64,000 bases of DNA from Planctomycetota bacterium (GTDB taxonomy: Bacteria > Planctomycetota > Planctomycetia > Pirellulales > Pirellulaceae): positions 248,001-312,000 of the forward strand of contig VGZA01000001.1 of the NCBI GenBank assembly GCA_016872775.1, written 5' to 3'. The notes beneath the pieces were generated by a model that made no database searches, was not told the DNA's origin, and saw only the letters and a list, made by a program, of their open reading frames with translations. Both the position numbers and the translations under genes were made by a program. Below, in pieces: positions 35,982-45,781 of this stretch; positions within the stretch are counted from its first letter, which is position 1; each line of letters opens with the position of its first letter.

Positions 35982-38367
35982 AAAGGAGCTCCAGCGTCGA
36001 TTTGCCTTCCGGAATGGGCAGTCGCAACAGCAGTTCGAACTGCGCGGCTTCCTCGGAAATCGGTTTCCGTTTCAATTCCGCGCGCGGAACCGTTAACCGC
36101 AGGCGACCGCTGCGGAAGACCTGTTCCGACTCCTGCCGGACATCTCCGGTGAGCGCCCGAAACCAGACCGTCTGCGGCTCGGGAGAGTCGAACTGAAAAA
36201 TGCGTTGCAGACGTAGCTGCTCCTCCGTCCCAACCGCCACCGACCGATCCGTGATCTCGATCGTTCCGCAGCGGTACATGAACGAAGGAATTGATGATCC
36301 GTCGAGGAAGTAGCCGCGGAACTGATAGCCGACATTTTTTGGGTAGAGCGGATTAGGGTTGGTACGAGCCTGTTTGGTCATCACCGGCATGCGAGGCCAC
36401 GATGCTTCTTCATCCGCGAGTTGCACGAACGAAACATCCTGCGCAAGGGTGATCGGATCACTTGCGGGCTGGAAGTCACCCGAACCCTGGCCACTCCAAT
36501 TGACGCCGATGAAGTCCCCGCGCCAGATCGCCGACAGCGTTCCCGTTTCGGCGTTGAAAGCATAGTTCAACTTTTCCGGCAGGCCGACGGCGATGCCTCG
36601 ATAACCCGCCACGCGGCTGCGTCCGCGATAGGTCTTGGCGCGGTCTTCGACCACCAGCTTTGTGCTCTCCGCCCGCAGGCCAGGCGGATCGGCGGCGGAT
36701 GTGCCAAGCGAAAGGTAGTACCAGATCGCTTCAATCTGCTTGTCGGTGTCGCCCTCCAGAATGGTCTTATGCGTGGCAACTCCGTTCGGCCATGCTGTCG
36801 GCATGATGGTCCTGGGACGAAACGCCCCAGGATTGCGCAGGTAGGCATCGAACCACACCGGTTGGAGACGCTGATAGCTGGTAAGCAACTCAATGCCCTG
36901 GTTGACCAGCGAGTTCTTCCCGTTGAAGTCATGGCAGGCGATGCAGTTCAGCCCTTTGTCGCCGAGCAATTCCCGGCCCGCCGCGCGATGCTGCTTTTCC
37001 CGTTCACGCTCGATTTCGGAGCGACTTTCGGGGCTGGGAATTTTCATTTCTCTGCCGGGCATTCGATCGATGCGAGCGAAGATGGCCGGCAAATGCTGCA
37101 GGTTGGTGCTGCCGTACTGAGGCATCCGCGTTTCCATGTAATGGCGGACGCTCTCGCCATCGAATAGTACCTTCTTGAGCCAGGCCGGCTGCAGTTTGGC
37201 CCCAACCAGCGTCAGGGGTGGCGGGATGCGTCCGTCGTCACCCAGTTTCTGATCGCTCGAAACAAAAAACACATTATGCGAGGGGTGAACACCTCCAGCA
37301 TCGTCGCGAACGTGACAGGCAAGGCAATTAAATGCGGTCAGAGTTTTCGCCGCCGCAACTTGATCCGTGTCGTCGAGGGGAGTTTCCTCCAGCGCGGCGG
37401 CAATCGCATTCCGCTGCGCGTCTTCGAGTTGAAAACGGGGGCTACGGCGGTCGGCAGGGGAGAGGCAGCCGCGCGTTACATTCCCTTTTTTCAACGCGCC
37501 GATCGATGGCGCCGCTGGGATGCCAGGCAAGCCATGACACGCCGCACAGTTCAAGTCCTGAAAGTACTTTCTTCCCAGCGACACAAGGGAATCGTTGGCG
37601 CTAAGCGACTTTACCTGTTGCGCAGAATTTCCGACGAGATAACCTGCGATGGCCAACGACTCGGCTCGCGTCAACTTCAGATCGGGCATCCGACCCGATT
37701 TTCGGACTCGCAGCGGTTGAAACAGGAAGTCGCCGAGAGATCGCACACTGTATTTGGCGGGGACCTGTCCAAGCGGTATCGCAGTCGGTCGGAAGTGTCT
37801 GTTCGCCGCCCGCGGTTGTTTCACGTCGTCGTGCCCCTCCTCGTCCTCATCCCCATGCTCGTCGTTCGCAACCTTAGCCGTAGCTCCATCGGAAATCGCT
37901 TCCTGCGGACCATGACATACAACGCAACCGATCGAGTGAAATAGAGTTTTTCCCCAAGCAAGATCGAGTTGCTCGGTGTTCTCGCTGGAAAACGAGGCAT
38001 TCGATTGGGCGATCAAAAAGTGAGTGAGCGCCTCGGCGATTCGATCGCGTTCCGCTTCAGGTTTCGCCATCAACAGGTCGGGCATCGTTGTGCCCGGGTG
38101 CGCCGCTGACGGCGATGCCAGAAATCGCTGCAGATACTCGGGGGCAATTCTCGCTCCGACTTCGCTCAGATCGGGAGCGGTCTTTTCCGTCAACGAGTCA
38201 CGCGGGACGCCTTGATGGCACGCGGCGCAGCGCAGTTCCGAGATCAGCACCTGCCCCGCTTGAACCTGCGTGAGCGGATGGTTCCCCGGCAGCGCCGGAT
38301 CGGCGGCCGCGACCGATGAATTGACGATCGCGATCCAGGAAGTCAGAAGTGCGGTGAATGTTCTCAT
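35962..38367 (-). CDS. Multi-haem cytochrome c domain protein
   Basis: 801 residues from ATG 38367 (MRTFTALLTSWIAIVNSSVAAA, signal peptide); an upstream ATG at 38433 is less likely. Five CXXCH haem-attachment motifs: CAACH, CVVCH, CAACH, CLACH and CIACH, spread over roughly residues 45-500. The C-terminal ~250 residues form a beta-rich domain without haem motifs (YFLDGSSIPSFMYRCGTIEITD). Predicted periplasmic electron-transfer protein with cytochrome c domains. The neighbouring propeller gene overlaps it by 20 bases and the enolase-superfamily gene is 62 bases upstream, so it is embedded in the hydroxyproline cluster. Confidence 0.86.
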   Translation of the reverse strand: MRTFTALLTSWIAIVNSSVAAADPALPGNHPLTQVQAGQVLISELRCAACHQGVPRDSLTEKTAPDLSEVGARIAPEYLQRFLASPSAAHPGTTMPDLLMAKPEAERDRIAEALTHFLIAQSNASFSSENTEQLDLAWGKTLFHSIGCVVCHGPQEAISDGATAKVANDEHGDEDEEGHDDVKQPRAANRHFRPTAIPLGQVPAKYSVRSLGDFLFQPLRVRKSGRMPDLKLTRAESLAIAGYLVGNSAQQVKSLSANDSLVSLGRKYFQDLNCAACHGLPGIPAAPSIGALKKGNVTRGCLSPADRRSPRFQLEDAQRNAIAAALEETPLDDTDQVAAAKTLTAFNCLACHVRDDAGGVHPSHNVFFVSSDQKLGDDGRIPPPLTLVGAKLQPAWLKKVLFDGESVRHYMETRMPQYGSTNLQHLPAIFARIDRMPGREMKIPSPESRSEIEREREKQHRAAGRELLGDKGLNCIACHDFNGKNSLVNQGIELLTSYQRLQPVWFDAYLRNPGAFRPRTIMPTAWPNGVATHKTILEGDTDKQIEAIWYYLSLGTSAADPPGLRAESTKLVVEDRAKTYRGRSRVAGYRGIAVGLPEKLNYAFNAETGTLSAIWRGDFIGVNWSGQGSGDFQPASDPITLAQDVSFVQLADEEASWPRMPVMTKQARTNPNPLYPKNVGYQFRGYFLDGSSIPSFMYRCGTIEITDRSVAVGTEEQLRLQRIFQFDSPEPQTVWFRALTGDVRQESEQVFRSGRLRLTVPRAELKRKPISEEAAQFELLLRLPIPEGKSTLELLYEAVSK

Positions 38368-38429
38368 GGTCCCTTCCACCAACATCGCCGGCAGGGTGGC
38401 GATAAGCTGCTTTCGAGCTGGTTGGGAGA

Positions 38430-39533
38430 TCACGAAACTTCCACGACCCGTTGGCCAAGCACGTCCATGCGAGGACGCACACCCAGTCCTGGCTCGCTGC
38501 TGGCAGACATGAATCCTTGCCGGCGCTGGGGAGCGCCGTGCGCGGTGCTGACCGTGACGTAACTATTGAAATCGGTACTGGTGAAGCGATATTCCTCGGG
38601 GGTACTATGCGCGAGGTGTGCAATCGCCGCCGTAGTAATGTCGCCTCCCCAGCTATCTTCGAGCGTCATGGCGATTCCGATCGCGACGCACAAGTCGCGC
38701 GCCTGGCGGGTCTTCGTCAGCCCCCCAAGCTTGCTGATTTTCAGATTGACAACGTCCATCGCCAGGTCGGCCTTGCCGCGCAGCAGCATGTCGAGCGAGT
38801 CGATATTCTCGTCGAGCACAAACGGGTGACGGGTATTGCGGCGTACCGCGAGGCACTCTTCGTAGGTCAGGCAGGGCTGTTCGATGTAGACGTCGACGTC
38901 CTGGACGGCCCGGACGACGCGCATCGCTTCGTGCTGCGTCCAGCCGGTGTTCGCGTCCGCCACGAGTCGATCGGTCGGCTGCAACATGGCGCGCACGGCG
39001 CGAATCCGTTCAATGTCGGTATCGGGATCGCCTCCGACTTTCAGTTGAAATCGAGTATAACCCTGCTCGCGGTACCCTTGGACGTTCTTCGCCATTTCCT
39101 CGGGTGCCTGTTGCGAAATGGCGCGATAGAGACGCACGCTCTCGCCAAACCGGCCACCCAGCAATGTGCAGACCGGCAGTTGCGTCGCTTTGCCGAGCAG
39201 GTCCCAGCAGGCGATGTCGATTCCCGATTTGACGTACGGATGCCCCTTGAGCGCCGCGTCCATGCGATGATTGAGTTTCAGTATTTCGCGCGGATCGAAG
39301 CCAAGCAGGTGCGGACCCAGCTCGCGCAGTCCCGCGCGCACCCCCTCGGCATACGCCGGCAGATAAAACGGACCCAGCGGACATACCTCGCCGTAGCCGA
39401 CGAGTCCGCCGTCGGTTTCGACGCCGACGATCGTACTGTCGAATACCGAAACCGACTTTCCACCAGACCACTTGTACGAGCCTTCCACCAACGGCAGCTC
39501 GACGCGATGGGCAAAAATGCGAGCAATTTTCAT
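38430..39533 (-). CDS. Enolase superfamily (MR/MLE) enzyme, probable cis-3-hydroxy-L-proline dehydratase
   Basis: 367 residues from ATG 39533. Mandelate racemase/muconate lactonizing fold. Metal ligands are Asp193 (VADANTGW), Glu218 (YIEQPC) and Asp241 (LDENID); candidate acid/base lysines are Lys165 (FQLKVGG) and Lys265 ([10 protein letters not shown]). The block [21 protein letters not shown] and the sequence TSTDFNSY are what I associate with cis-3-hydroxyproline dehydratases and hydroxyproline-betaine epimerases of this superfamily. The adjacent 4-hydroxyproline genes favour a hydroxyproline role. A muconate- or dipeptide-epimerase activity cannot be excluded by eye. First gene of the cluster; three palindromes lie 32-103 bases upstream. 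Confidence 0.78.
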   Translation of the reverse strand: MKIARIFAHRVELPLVEGSYKWSGGKSVSVFDSTIVGVETDGGLVGYGEVCPLGPFYLPAYAEGVRAGLRELGPHLLGFDPREILKLNHRMDAALKGHPYVKSGIDIACWDLLGKATQLPVCTLLGGRFGESVRLYRAISQQAPEEMAKNVQGYREQGYTRFQLKVGGDPDTDIERIRAVRAMLQPTDRLVADANTGWTQHEAMRVVRAVQDVDVYIEQPCLTYEECLAVRRNTRHPFVLDENIDSLDMLLRGKADLAMDVVNLKISKLGGLTKTRQARDLCVAIGIAMTLEDSWGGDITTAAIAHLAHSTPEEYRFTSTDFNSYVTVSTAHGAPQRRQGFMSASSEPGLGVRPRMDVLGQRVVEVS

Positions 39534-40045
39534 GGCGAACTCTGGATTCTTGCTGACACGACGACTCGAAACAAGTTTCGAGCTACGCAGGTCGAAACTT
39601 GCTTCGACAAGCCCGTAACTCGAAACTTGTTTCGAGACCCGTTCCGCAACGGCTAAGCGATTAGAGATCGGAATCGCGATAGCAGCAAGGGCCACCCCAA
39701 CAGAACTTCCTCGCCGAGTCGCACCGCAACCCAACCGCGGAATCGCAACGCCCCTGCATGCCGGGCAATCCCTGCCTGTCGCGGGCATAAACCACAATCC
39801 TTCCAGCACCATATTGCTTTTTCACAGAGTTTCGCTCTATGTCGGCGATCGTTCGTTGTTGCGTCTGGTCGCAATCGAGACGAATCCCGGGAGAGTCGTT
39901 CATGAGAATCGGCCTGATTGCCATCAGCATTCCCAGCCATACCGCCTGCCGGCATTCAGCCGTTGCGACAATGGCTCGCTCGTTGCCGAACAGAAACTGC
40001 AGCAAGGTGAGAATTCGCATGAAGGTCCTTACTTCCGACCTCGCG
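39534..40045. other. Gap with palindromes and a possible gene remnant
   Basis: About 510 bases without a convincing intact gene. The part near the enolase-family gene holds the palindrome array. On the minus strand from 40020 an ORF reads MRILTLLQFLFGNERAIVAT, continuing QAVWLGMLMAI, and then loses any recognisable character; it may be the 5' remnant of a membrane protein. No promoter was identified with confidence. Confidence 0.35.
39565..39636. repeat. Three 18-bp palindromes upstream of the hydroxyproline cluster
   Basis: CTCGAAACAAGTTTCGAG (39565-39582) and CTCGAAACTTGTTTCGAG (39619-39636) are perfect palindromes. Between them, 39591-39608 is a near-perfect relative, GTCGAAACTTGCTTCGAC. 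Start-to-start spacing is 26 and 28 bases. They lie 32-103 bases upstream of the enolase-family start, on the correct side for operators, but dispersed repetitive palindromes are an alternative. No other copy was noticed in the window. Confidence 0.75.
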
Positions 40046-41305
40046 TCAGCGGCCCGGTCCTGTCCCATCGGAATGCGGCGGATTCAGCATGGCGAGATTC
40101 GCTTCCGCGAACGCCTTGCCCATCAGCGCGAATGTCTTCGCACAGCCGAGGTAGTGGTAACCGGCGTTTGAGGCTCCTCGTTTCCACAACGCAACATCGG
40201 CGTTTGAGATCAGCTCCGCCTCGAACGATTTAAGATACGCGCGCTTCTGTTCGGCGGTCATCGAGCCGTCCGCATTGGCGTAATCTTTGTGCTTGGAGTC
40301 GAGGTAGTAGCTCATCTGCCGGACCTTGCCGTACTTGTCGTCGATCGCTCCGAGTTCCTCGGACCAGAACGGCGCGGTCGGCACGGCGGTCACATTGCCC
40401 TGGAACTCCGGCAGCCGCGCTGGGGCGGTCATCGCTTCGCGGAACTCCAGGACTTCGCGACCAGCTTTCGCGCCGCTCACGCCCATCACGCCAATCACAA
40501 AGGGCATCTTCGGCGCGGAGAGGTCGTGCCGCACATCACGGATGAATTGCGACAGGCACTCGCTGTATGTTTCGTAGCGGCCGGGCTTGCCGCGATCGGG
40601 ATAGACATGGCCGTCAACCATGTCGTTCCAGCCTTGCAACCAGACAAAGCCCGCGATCTGGTAACCGACCGCGGGGTCGTAAGCCGGACAAACGCGCTTC
40701 GGATCCGCCAGCACGTGTTTCAGATGCTCGATCATGAGACGATAATAGACTCCGGTCTCCTTGATCTTGTCGGCCTTCCACTTTTCAAAATCTTTCGGGA
40801 TGCCGTGCCCTTCCTGTTTGGGATAGTTCGCCTTCTGCCAGTCGCTCAGCACATACGGCCCGGCACTCGGCGGGCGGAAATCGGTGTGCAATGACTTCCC
40901 GCCCCACGCGGTCTTGATGATCAGCACCGGATCCTGGAACTGCTCATCCAGAATCAATCCAAACGTGAATTCCGGACCGATCTTGCCGCCATCTTCGTTC
41001 GGTATCTGCCGCGAGCCGTACCCTGCGGTGAGCTTCCCGAATCCCTCACCATTCGACTCACCCGCCCCCGTGAAATACGAAATCCAGACATGATCGCAAA
41101 CGGTCGGCCTGCCGTCCGCGCCACGCATCTTTTTCAGAAGCGGCGCGCTCGCCGGGTCATCGCCAAGGTAATCGAAGGTTTCGATCCCTGCATGTCCCTC
41201 CATGTTCGATTGGCCCGCGAGAATAAAGACCTTCAGAGGCCGCTCCGCCGCCGCCAGCGACTGTCCCCCAATCAGCAGCAGTATCAGGACCAAAAAATGC
41301 CTCAT
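40046..41305 (-). CDS. Sialate O-acetylesterase-like SGNH hydrolase
   Basis: 419 residues with a signal peptide (MRHFLVLILLLIGGQSLAAA). The SASA/DUF303 carbohydrate esterase motif FILAGQSNMEG places the catalytic Ser at about residue 33; a later FVWLQGWNDM contributes the conserved Gln-Gly of the family. Predicted secreted deacetylase acting on O-acetylated sugars. It is not clearly linked to its neighbours: the palindrome gap lies downstream and the glycoside hydrolase remnant is divergent. Confidence 0.9.
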   Translation of the reverse strand: MRHFLVLILLLIGGQSLAAAERPLKVFILAGQSNMEGHAGIETFDYLGDDPASAPLLKKMRGADGRPTVCDHVWISYFTGAGESNGEGFGKLTAGYGSRQIPNEDGGKIGPEFTFGLILDEQFQDPVLIIKTAWGGKSLHTDFRPPSAGPYVLSDWQKANYPKQEGHGIPKDFEKWKADKIKETGVYYRLMIEHLKHVLADPKRVCPAYDPAVGYQIAGFVWLQGWNDMVDGHVYPDRGKPGRYETYSECLSQFIRDVRHDLSAPKMPFVIGVMGVSGAKAGREVLEFREAMTAPARLPEFQGNVTAVPTAPFWSEELGAIDDKYGKVRQMSYYLDSKHKDYANADGSMTAEQKRAYLKSFEAELISNADVALWKRGASNAGYHYLGCAKTFALMGKAFAEANLAMLNPPHSDGTGPGR

Positions 41306-41615
41306 TGAGTTGCCTCATTTCAAAGTTGTTTTTTCATCATCCTGCACACTTGGCGGCAATCACCGAACGGTGCCATTGTAGCGGGCTCGTCAGGAATTCT
41401 CCAGGAAAGCATCCGAGGGACTTCATCCCGCCGGGCAATACACCTTTCGGGCAGTGGCACGCGACCGCATGCAGCAGGCCCACGAACTCCGGACCTGGCG
41501 GAAAGACGCGGGGCGTAGGGTCCGTGGTATCGTGTCCGAGATGTCGACGGGACTGACAGAAGACTGCTCACGAGTCGTTTCAGCAACTGGCATTCGCCTC
41601 CGAGGATGATCACCC

Positions 41616-42234
41616 ATGAACCGCATCGATCTGTCACCGCGTCGAACGACCCAGCCGCTCCTGGGACTGGTCGTGACACTCGTCGCACACTTGCTGGCCG
41701 CTCATTCGCTTCGCGCTCAGGACGAGCCGGACGACTTCCGCTGGATGCGGGCGCGAATTACGTCGCCTCGTACGCCGCAACCAGTGTGGAGATGTGGCAT
41801 CGCTACGACCATGCGATCATCGACCAGGAGCTGGGCTATGCCCGGAAGATGGGACTGAATTGCGTGCGTGTGTTTCTCCAGTCGCTGGTCTACCATCACG
41901 ATCCGCAGACGTTCCTGGCGAACTTCGAGGACTTCTTGGCCACGGCAGACAAGCACGGGCTGAAGGTCATGCCGATCCTGTTCGACTCGTGCTTCGGTGT
42001 GTCGCCCAGTCTCGAGAGCCGACACATCTGGGTCGCCAATCCCGATCCGGATCGAATGGCATCAAATTGGTGGCCTGAGTCGGATGCGTACGCGACGGCT
42101 GTGGTGTCGGCCCACGCTCGTGACAAGCGGATCGCGCTCTGGGACGTGATGAACGAGCCGACCGCTACGCACCTGGCCGCCACGCCCGAGGGCAAGGCCT
42201 TGATCGACGCGTTTAACATCGACGAAAAGCGGAG
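41616..42234 (+). pseudogene. Truncated, frameshifted glycoside hydrolase (endo-mannanase/cellulase-like)
   Basis: The signal peptide is encoded from ATG 41616 (TTQPLLGLVVTLVAHLLAAHSLRA), then the frame shifts near 41745 to a second frame with the catalytic-domain start GANYVASYAATSVEMWHRYD, YARKMGLNCVRVFLQS and IALWDVMNEP. The last is the clan GH-A motif with the acid/base Glu after Asn. The coding sequence ends abruptly at the 3' end of a tRNA-Arg gene on the opposite strand; the remaining barrel and the nucleophile Glu are lost. The gene is therefore both shifted and truncated. Confidence 0.75.
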
Positions 42235-42308
<74 letters not shown>

Positions 42309-42479
42309 GTTGCAATTGTAAAAATGCCTGGGCCGTCGTTACCTGCCCAAACGCGTCGAGACTGACCCTTAACACACGCGTCCCGACGAATGAGCAAGTC
42401 TACTCTTTCCGCCCCTTCACGCAAGCCGCGATTTCCTCTCTGGAGGCACAGCGCCACCGGCACGCCCGTGTTCGCCGAT

Positions 42480-43073
42480 CTACCACCGCAGGACCACGCG
42501 ATGGACAGTCAGCTCCTGGTGCTTTGAACTAATGCCAACACGATCCGCGATGTCTGTTCCGACCGGCGTCCCGTCGGGGCACGCTGCGATCCTCCCAAGC
42601 ATGAAGGACGCGACGCGGCGATCGAAGTCTCTCAACTCGGGAATCGTTGCGTTGGCGATCATGTGAGCAAATCGGGCAATCGAGATCGGTTCCACATCCC
42701 GAACGACACCGACCTCACTGGGCAGTCCCGTTTCCACGCCGACGAAAAAGTGCACGAGTCTTCTGACTCGCTTGCGAGGTTTGGCATTCGCGGGCGCGGG
42801 AATCAACCATTCTCCATCTTTGGTGTGCGTATTCCGTCCGACATCCGTCCGCAAAACAATCACCTTGGTGGTCGTCGTTTCCGGCCCCGCAGTGAAACCA
42901 GGCGGCAGCAGCCACAGATTGCCGCGATCAACCGACGGGGATTCATCGCTCCAGGTCAGAGGGCCGTCTTCGATGTTGAGAACAACTTCGCAATCACAAA
43001 ACGCCCCATTGCCTTCGAGAGCGTCCAGCAGATCGTCCCAATTGACGGCGCGTTCGGCGGGCCCATGCAGCAC
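42480..43073 (-). CDS. Hypothetical protein with DUF2695-like N-terminus
   Basis: 197 residues. The N-terminal NWDDLLDALEGNGAFCDCEVVLNIE resembles the DUF2695 CDCEV motif; the rest is unassigned. Start taken as GTG 43073, which overlaps an alternative TAG stop of the upstream membrane protein frame (TAGTG), suggesting coupling. The function is unknown. The mature protein has no signal peptide and is probably cytoplasmic. Confidence 0.6.
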   Translation of the reverse strand: MLHGPAERAVNWDDLLDALEGNGAFCDCEVVLNIEDGPLTWSDESPSVDRGNLWLLPPGFTAGPETTTTKVIVLRTDVGRNTHTKDGEWLIPAPANAKPRKRVRRLVHFFVGVETGLPSEVGVVRDVEPISIARFAHMIANATIPELRDFDRRVASFMLGRIAACPDGTPVGTDIADRVGISSKHQELTVHRVVLRW

Positions 43074-43749
43074 TAAACCGGTGCGAATGGTCGCAGCCGC
43101 TTATGCGCACATTGCGATCGACGTACGCGACGAGATCCGAAACGCATTGACGATCGAGTGTGGAGGCCAGCCAGCCGAAGAGCAGGGCCCAGGCGCAATG
43201 GCCGCAACGGAAGAAGGGAACGCTGCGGTCGGTGACCATAATCGGATTGGCGATTTTCTCGCTGAGCGTCGTTGGGAGATCGGGAGTCATGTCGCTGGCG
43301 GCGAGCAGCACAGGCGGCGAGTCCTTGCCTTCATCGCCAACACGAAACAGCCCTCCCCCCCCGCCGCGTCCGAAATAATAGTTCTGGAATTCATCGGGGT
43401 GCAGTTTCCAGAGCGCGAACCGCAGCAGTTGCGTCGTCAGTTCCGGGCCGTTGTGCCGCGGGGAAGGCGCGGCTGAACCGATAATCGACAGCATGCGTTT
43501 CGAGTTGGTCGAACTTTCCTCGGGATAGTGGGACAGGCAGAGGTAGCAGGCTCCGATCAAAACAAACGTGAAATGGAATAGGCGGCGCTCCTGCACACAG
43601 CCGATCGCAATGACGGTCGAAGCGAGCAGCACAAGCAGTGTGAATGACAGGAGAAGACATTCGAACAGTGCATCGGCTCGGACGAGTGCAGCAATGACAA
43701 AGCAGGTCACGGTGAGTACGGTCCACAGTTCACGCAGGGGGAATCGCAT
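42994..43749 (-). CDS. Hypothetical membrane protein
   Basis: 251 residues as read, with transmembrane segments near residues 9-25, 27-50 and 56-75 (VLTVTCFVIAALVRA, LLLSFTLLVLLASTVIAIG, FTFVLIGACYLCLS), then a soluble segment with a Gly run (GRGGGGGLF) encoded by a C9 tract, and a C-terminal hydrophobic FFRCGHCAWALLFGWLAS. Start ATG 43749. It overlaps the DUF2695-like gene by about 80 bases in a different frame; another frame would end at TAG 43073-43075, one base before the next GTG, so the last ~25 residues may be frameshifted. No known family is recognised. Confidence 0.6.
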   Translation of the reverse strand: MRFPLRELWTVLTVTCFVIAALVRADALFECLLLSFTLLVLLASTVIAIGCVQERRLFHFTFVLIGACYLCLSHYPEESSTNSKRMLSIIGSAAPSPRHNGPELTTQLLRFALWKLHPDEFQNYYFGRGGGGGLFRVGDEGKDSPPVLLAASDMTPDLPTTLSEKIANPIMVTDRSVPFFRCGHCAWALLFGWLASTLDRQCVSDLVAYVDRNVRISGCDHSHRFSAAWARRTRRQLGRSAGRSRRQWGVL

Positions 43750-43845
43750 CGATACTCCTGACACGACAATCTCAGGCGGCGCCACGGGCAACGCGGAGAA
43801 TGCTCGGGATTGATTGGCGCTCGACCAGCAATCCATTATAAGTGC

Positions 43846-45273
<1,428 letters not shown>

Positions 45274-45302
45274 CGCGCCATGGCTCGAGGCGCGGTTGGC
45301 GC

Positions 45303-45341
45303 AAAAAAAAGGCCCGTCCGAGCTCTACGAGTGGACGGGCC
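45303..45341 (-). terminator. Intrinsic terminator on the minus strand
   Basis: Reading the minus strand, a 9-bp perfect stem GGCCCGTCC/GGACGGGCC (45311-45319 with 45333-45341) is followed at once by eight T residues (45303-45310). This is a textbook rho-independent terminator, but for the minus strand, where no protein gene lies upstream for more than 10 kb. It closes the small RNA unit proposed here. Confidence 0.8.
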
Positions 45342-45562
45342 GTCAAATTGTCAAGCTACCAATCTAGTGAGAACCCTCGCTGCACAGTGACAAACCCGAA
45401 TCAGAACCTGTCGCCGCTAGCATGAGGACTTGGGCCCGGCCGGTTTCCCGGTGTTGCCCGTCCTCCATAATTGTGGAACGGTGGATCTTGCATGGCTGCG
45501 CCCCCTTTCCGAACTAAAGTTCCCGTTCGCGGGCCTCGCCCAACCAAAACTCAGTAATCACG
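45303..45562 (-). ncRNA. Candidate structured small RNA (minus strand)
   Basis: A self-contained minus-strand unit of about 260 nt in a gap without plus-strand genes. It starts near 45562 from the promoter at 45569-45597 and ends at the T8 terminator at 45303-45310. Inside it, 45424-45465 folds as GAGGAC/GTCCTC, GGGC/GCCC and CCGG-GAAA-CCGG, a stem capped by a GNRA tetraloop with a symmetric internal loop. Two overlapping short ORFs exist: one of 30 codons begins MQDPPFHNYGG behind AAAGGGGG, another of 33 codons begins MEDGQHRETG. A leader-peptide or small-protein function is therefore an alternative to a pure RNA role. It does not match SRP RNA, tmRNA or RNase P as far as I can see. Confidence 0.5.
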
Positions 45563-45568
45563 GGCTTC

Positions 45569-45597
45569 ATCTAAGCGGATCGGCGGTGGTCAATCAA
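45569..45597 (-). promoter_or_regulatory. Minus-strand sigma70-type promoter for the small RNA unit
   Basis: On the minus strand TTGATT (45597-45592), a 17-base spacer and TTAGAT (45574-45569). The predicted start, near 45562, leads into the structured region and the T8 terminator. Confidence 0.45.
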
Positions 45598-45781
45598 CGC
45601 AATCTGGATTTTCCCCGCGTTTTTTTTCGTGTCCGGGGAACGGTGGTAGCTGTCGGGCAAACTTTGCCATCGCGTCGATTGCAAGAATCCATTATGGTGC
45701 TCTTCGGGCAACGTTGTTTTTGGGCCGCTTGTCGTCAGCTTTTGCGGTTTTCGTGGCTTGTAAATGCAAAGGAACTTCGAG

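Noticed and set aside
39661-40020. 120-codon minus-strand ORF as a gene
   Set aside because: Only the first ~35 residues look protein-like; the rest is repetitive or Arg/Cys-rich and it is listed only as a possible remnant.
45421-45560. SRP RNA, tmRNA or RNase P resemblance
   Set aside because: TTCGGAAAGG...GCAGCC on the minus strand recalls the SRP core, but the symmetric loop order is wrong and no closing domain is present.
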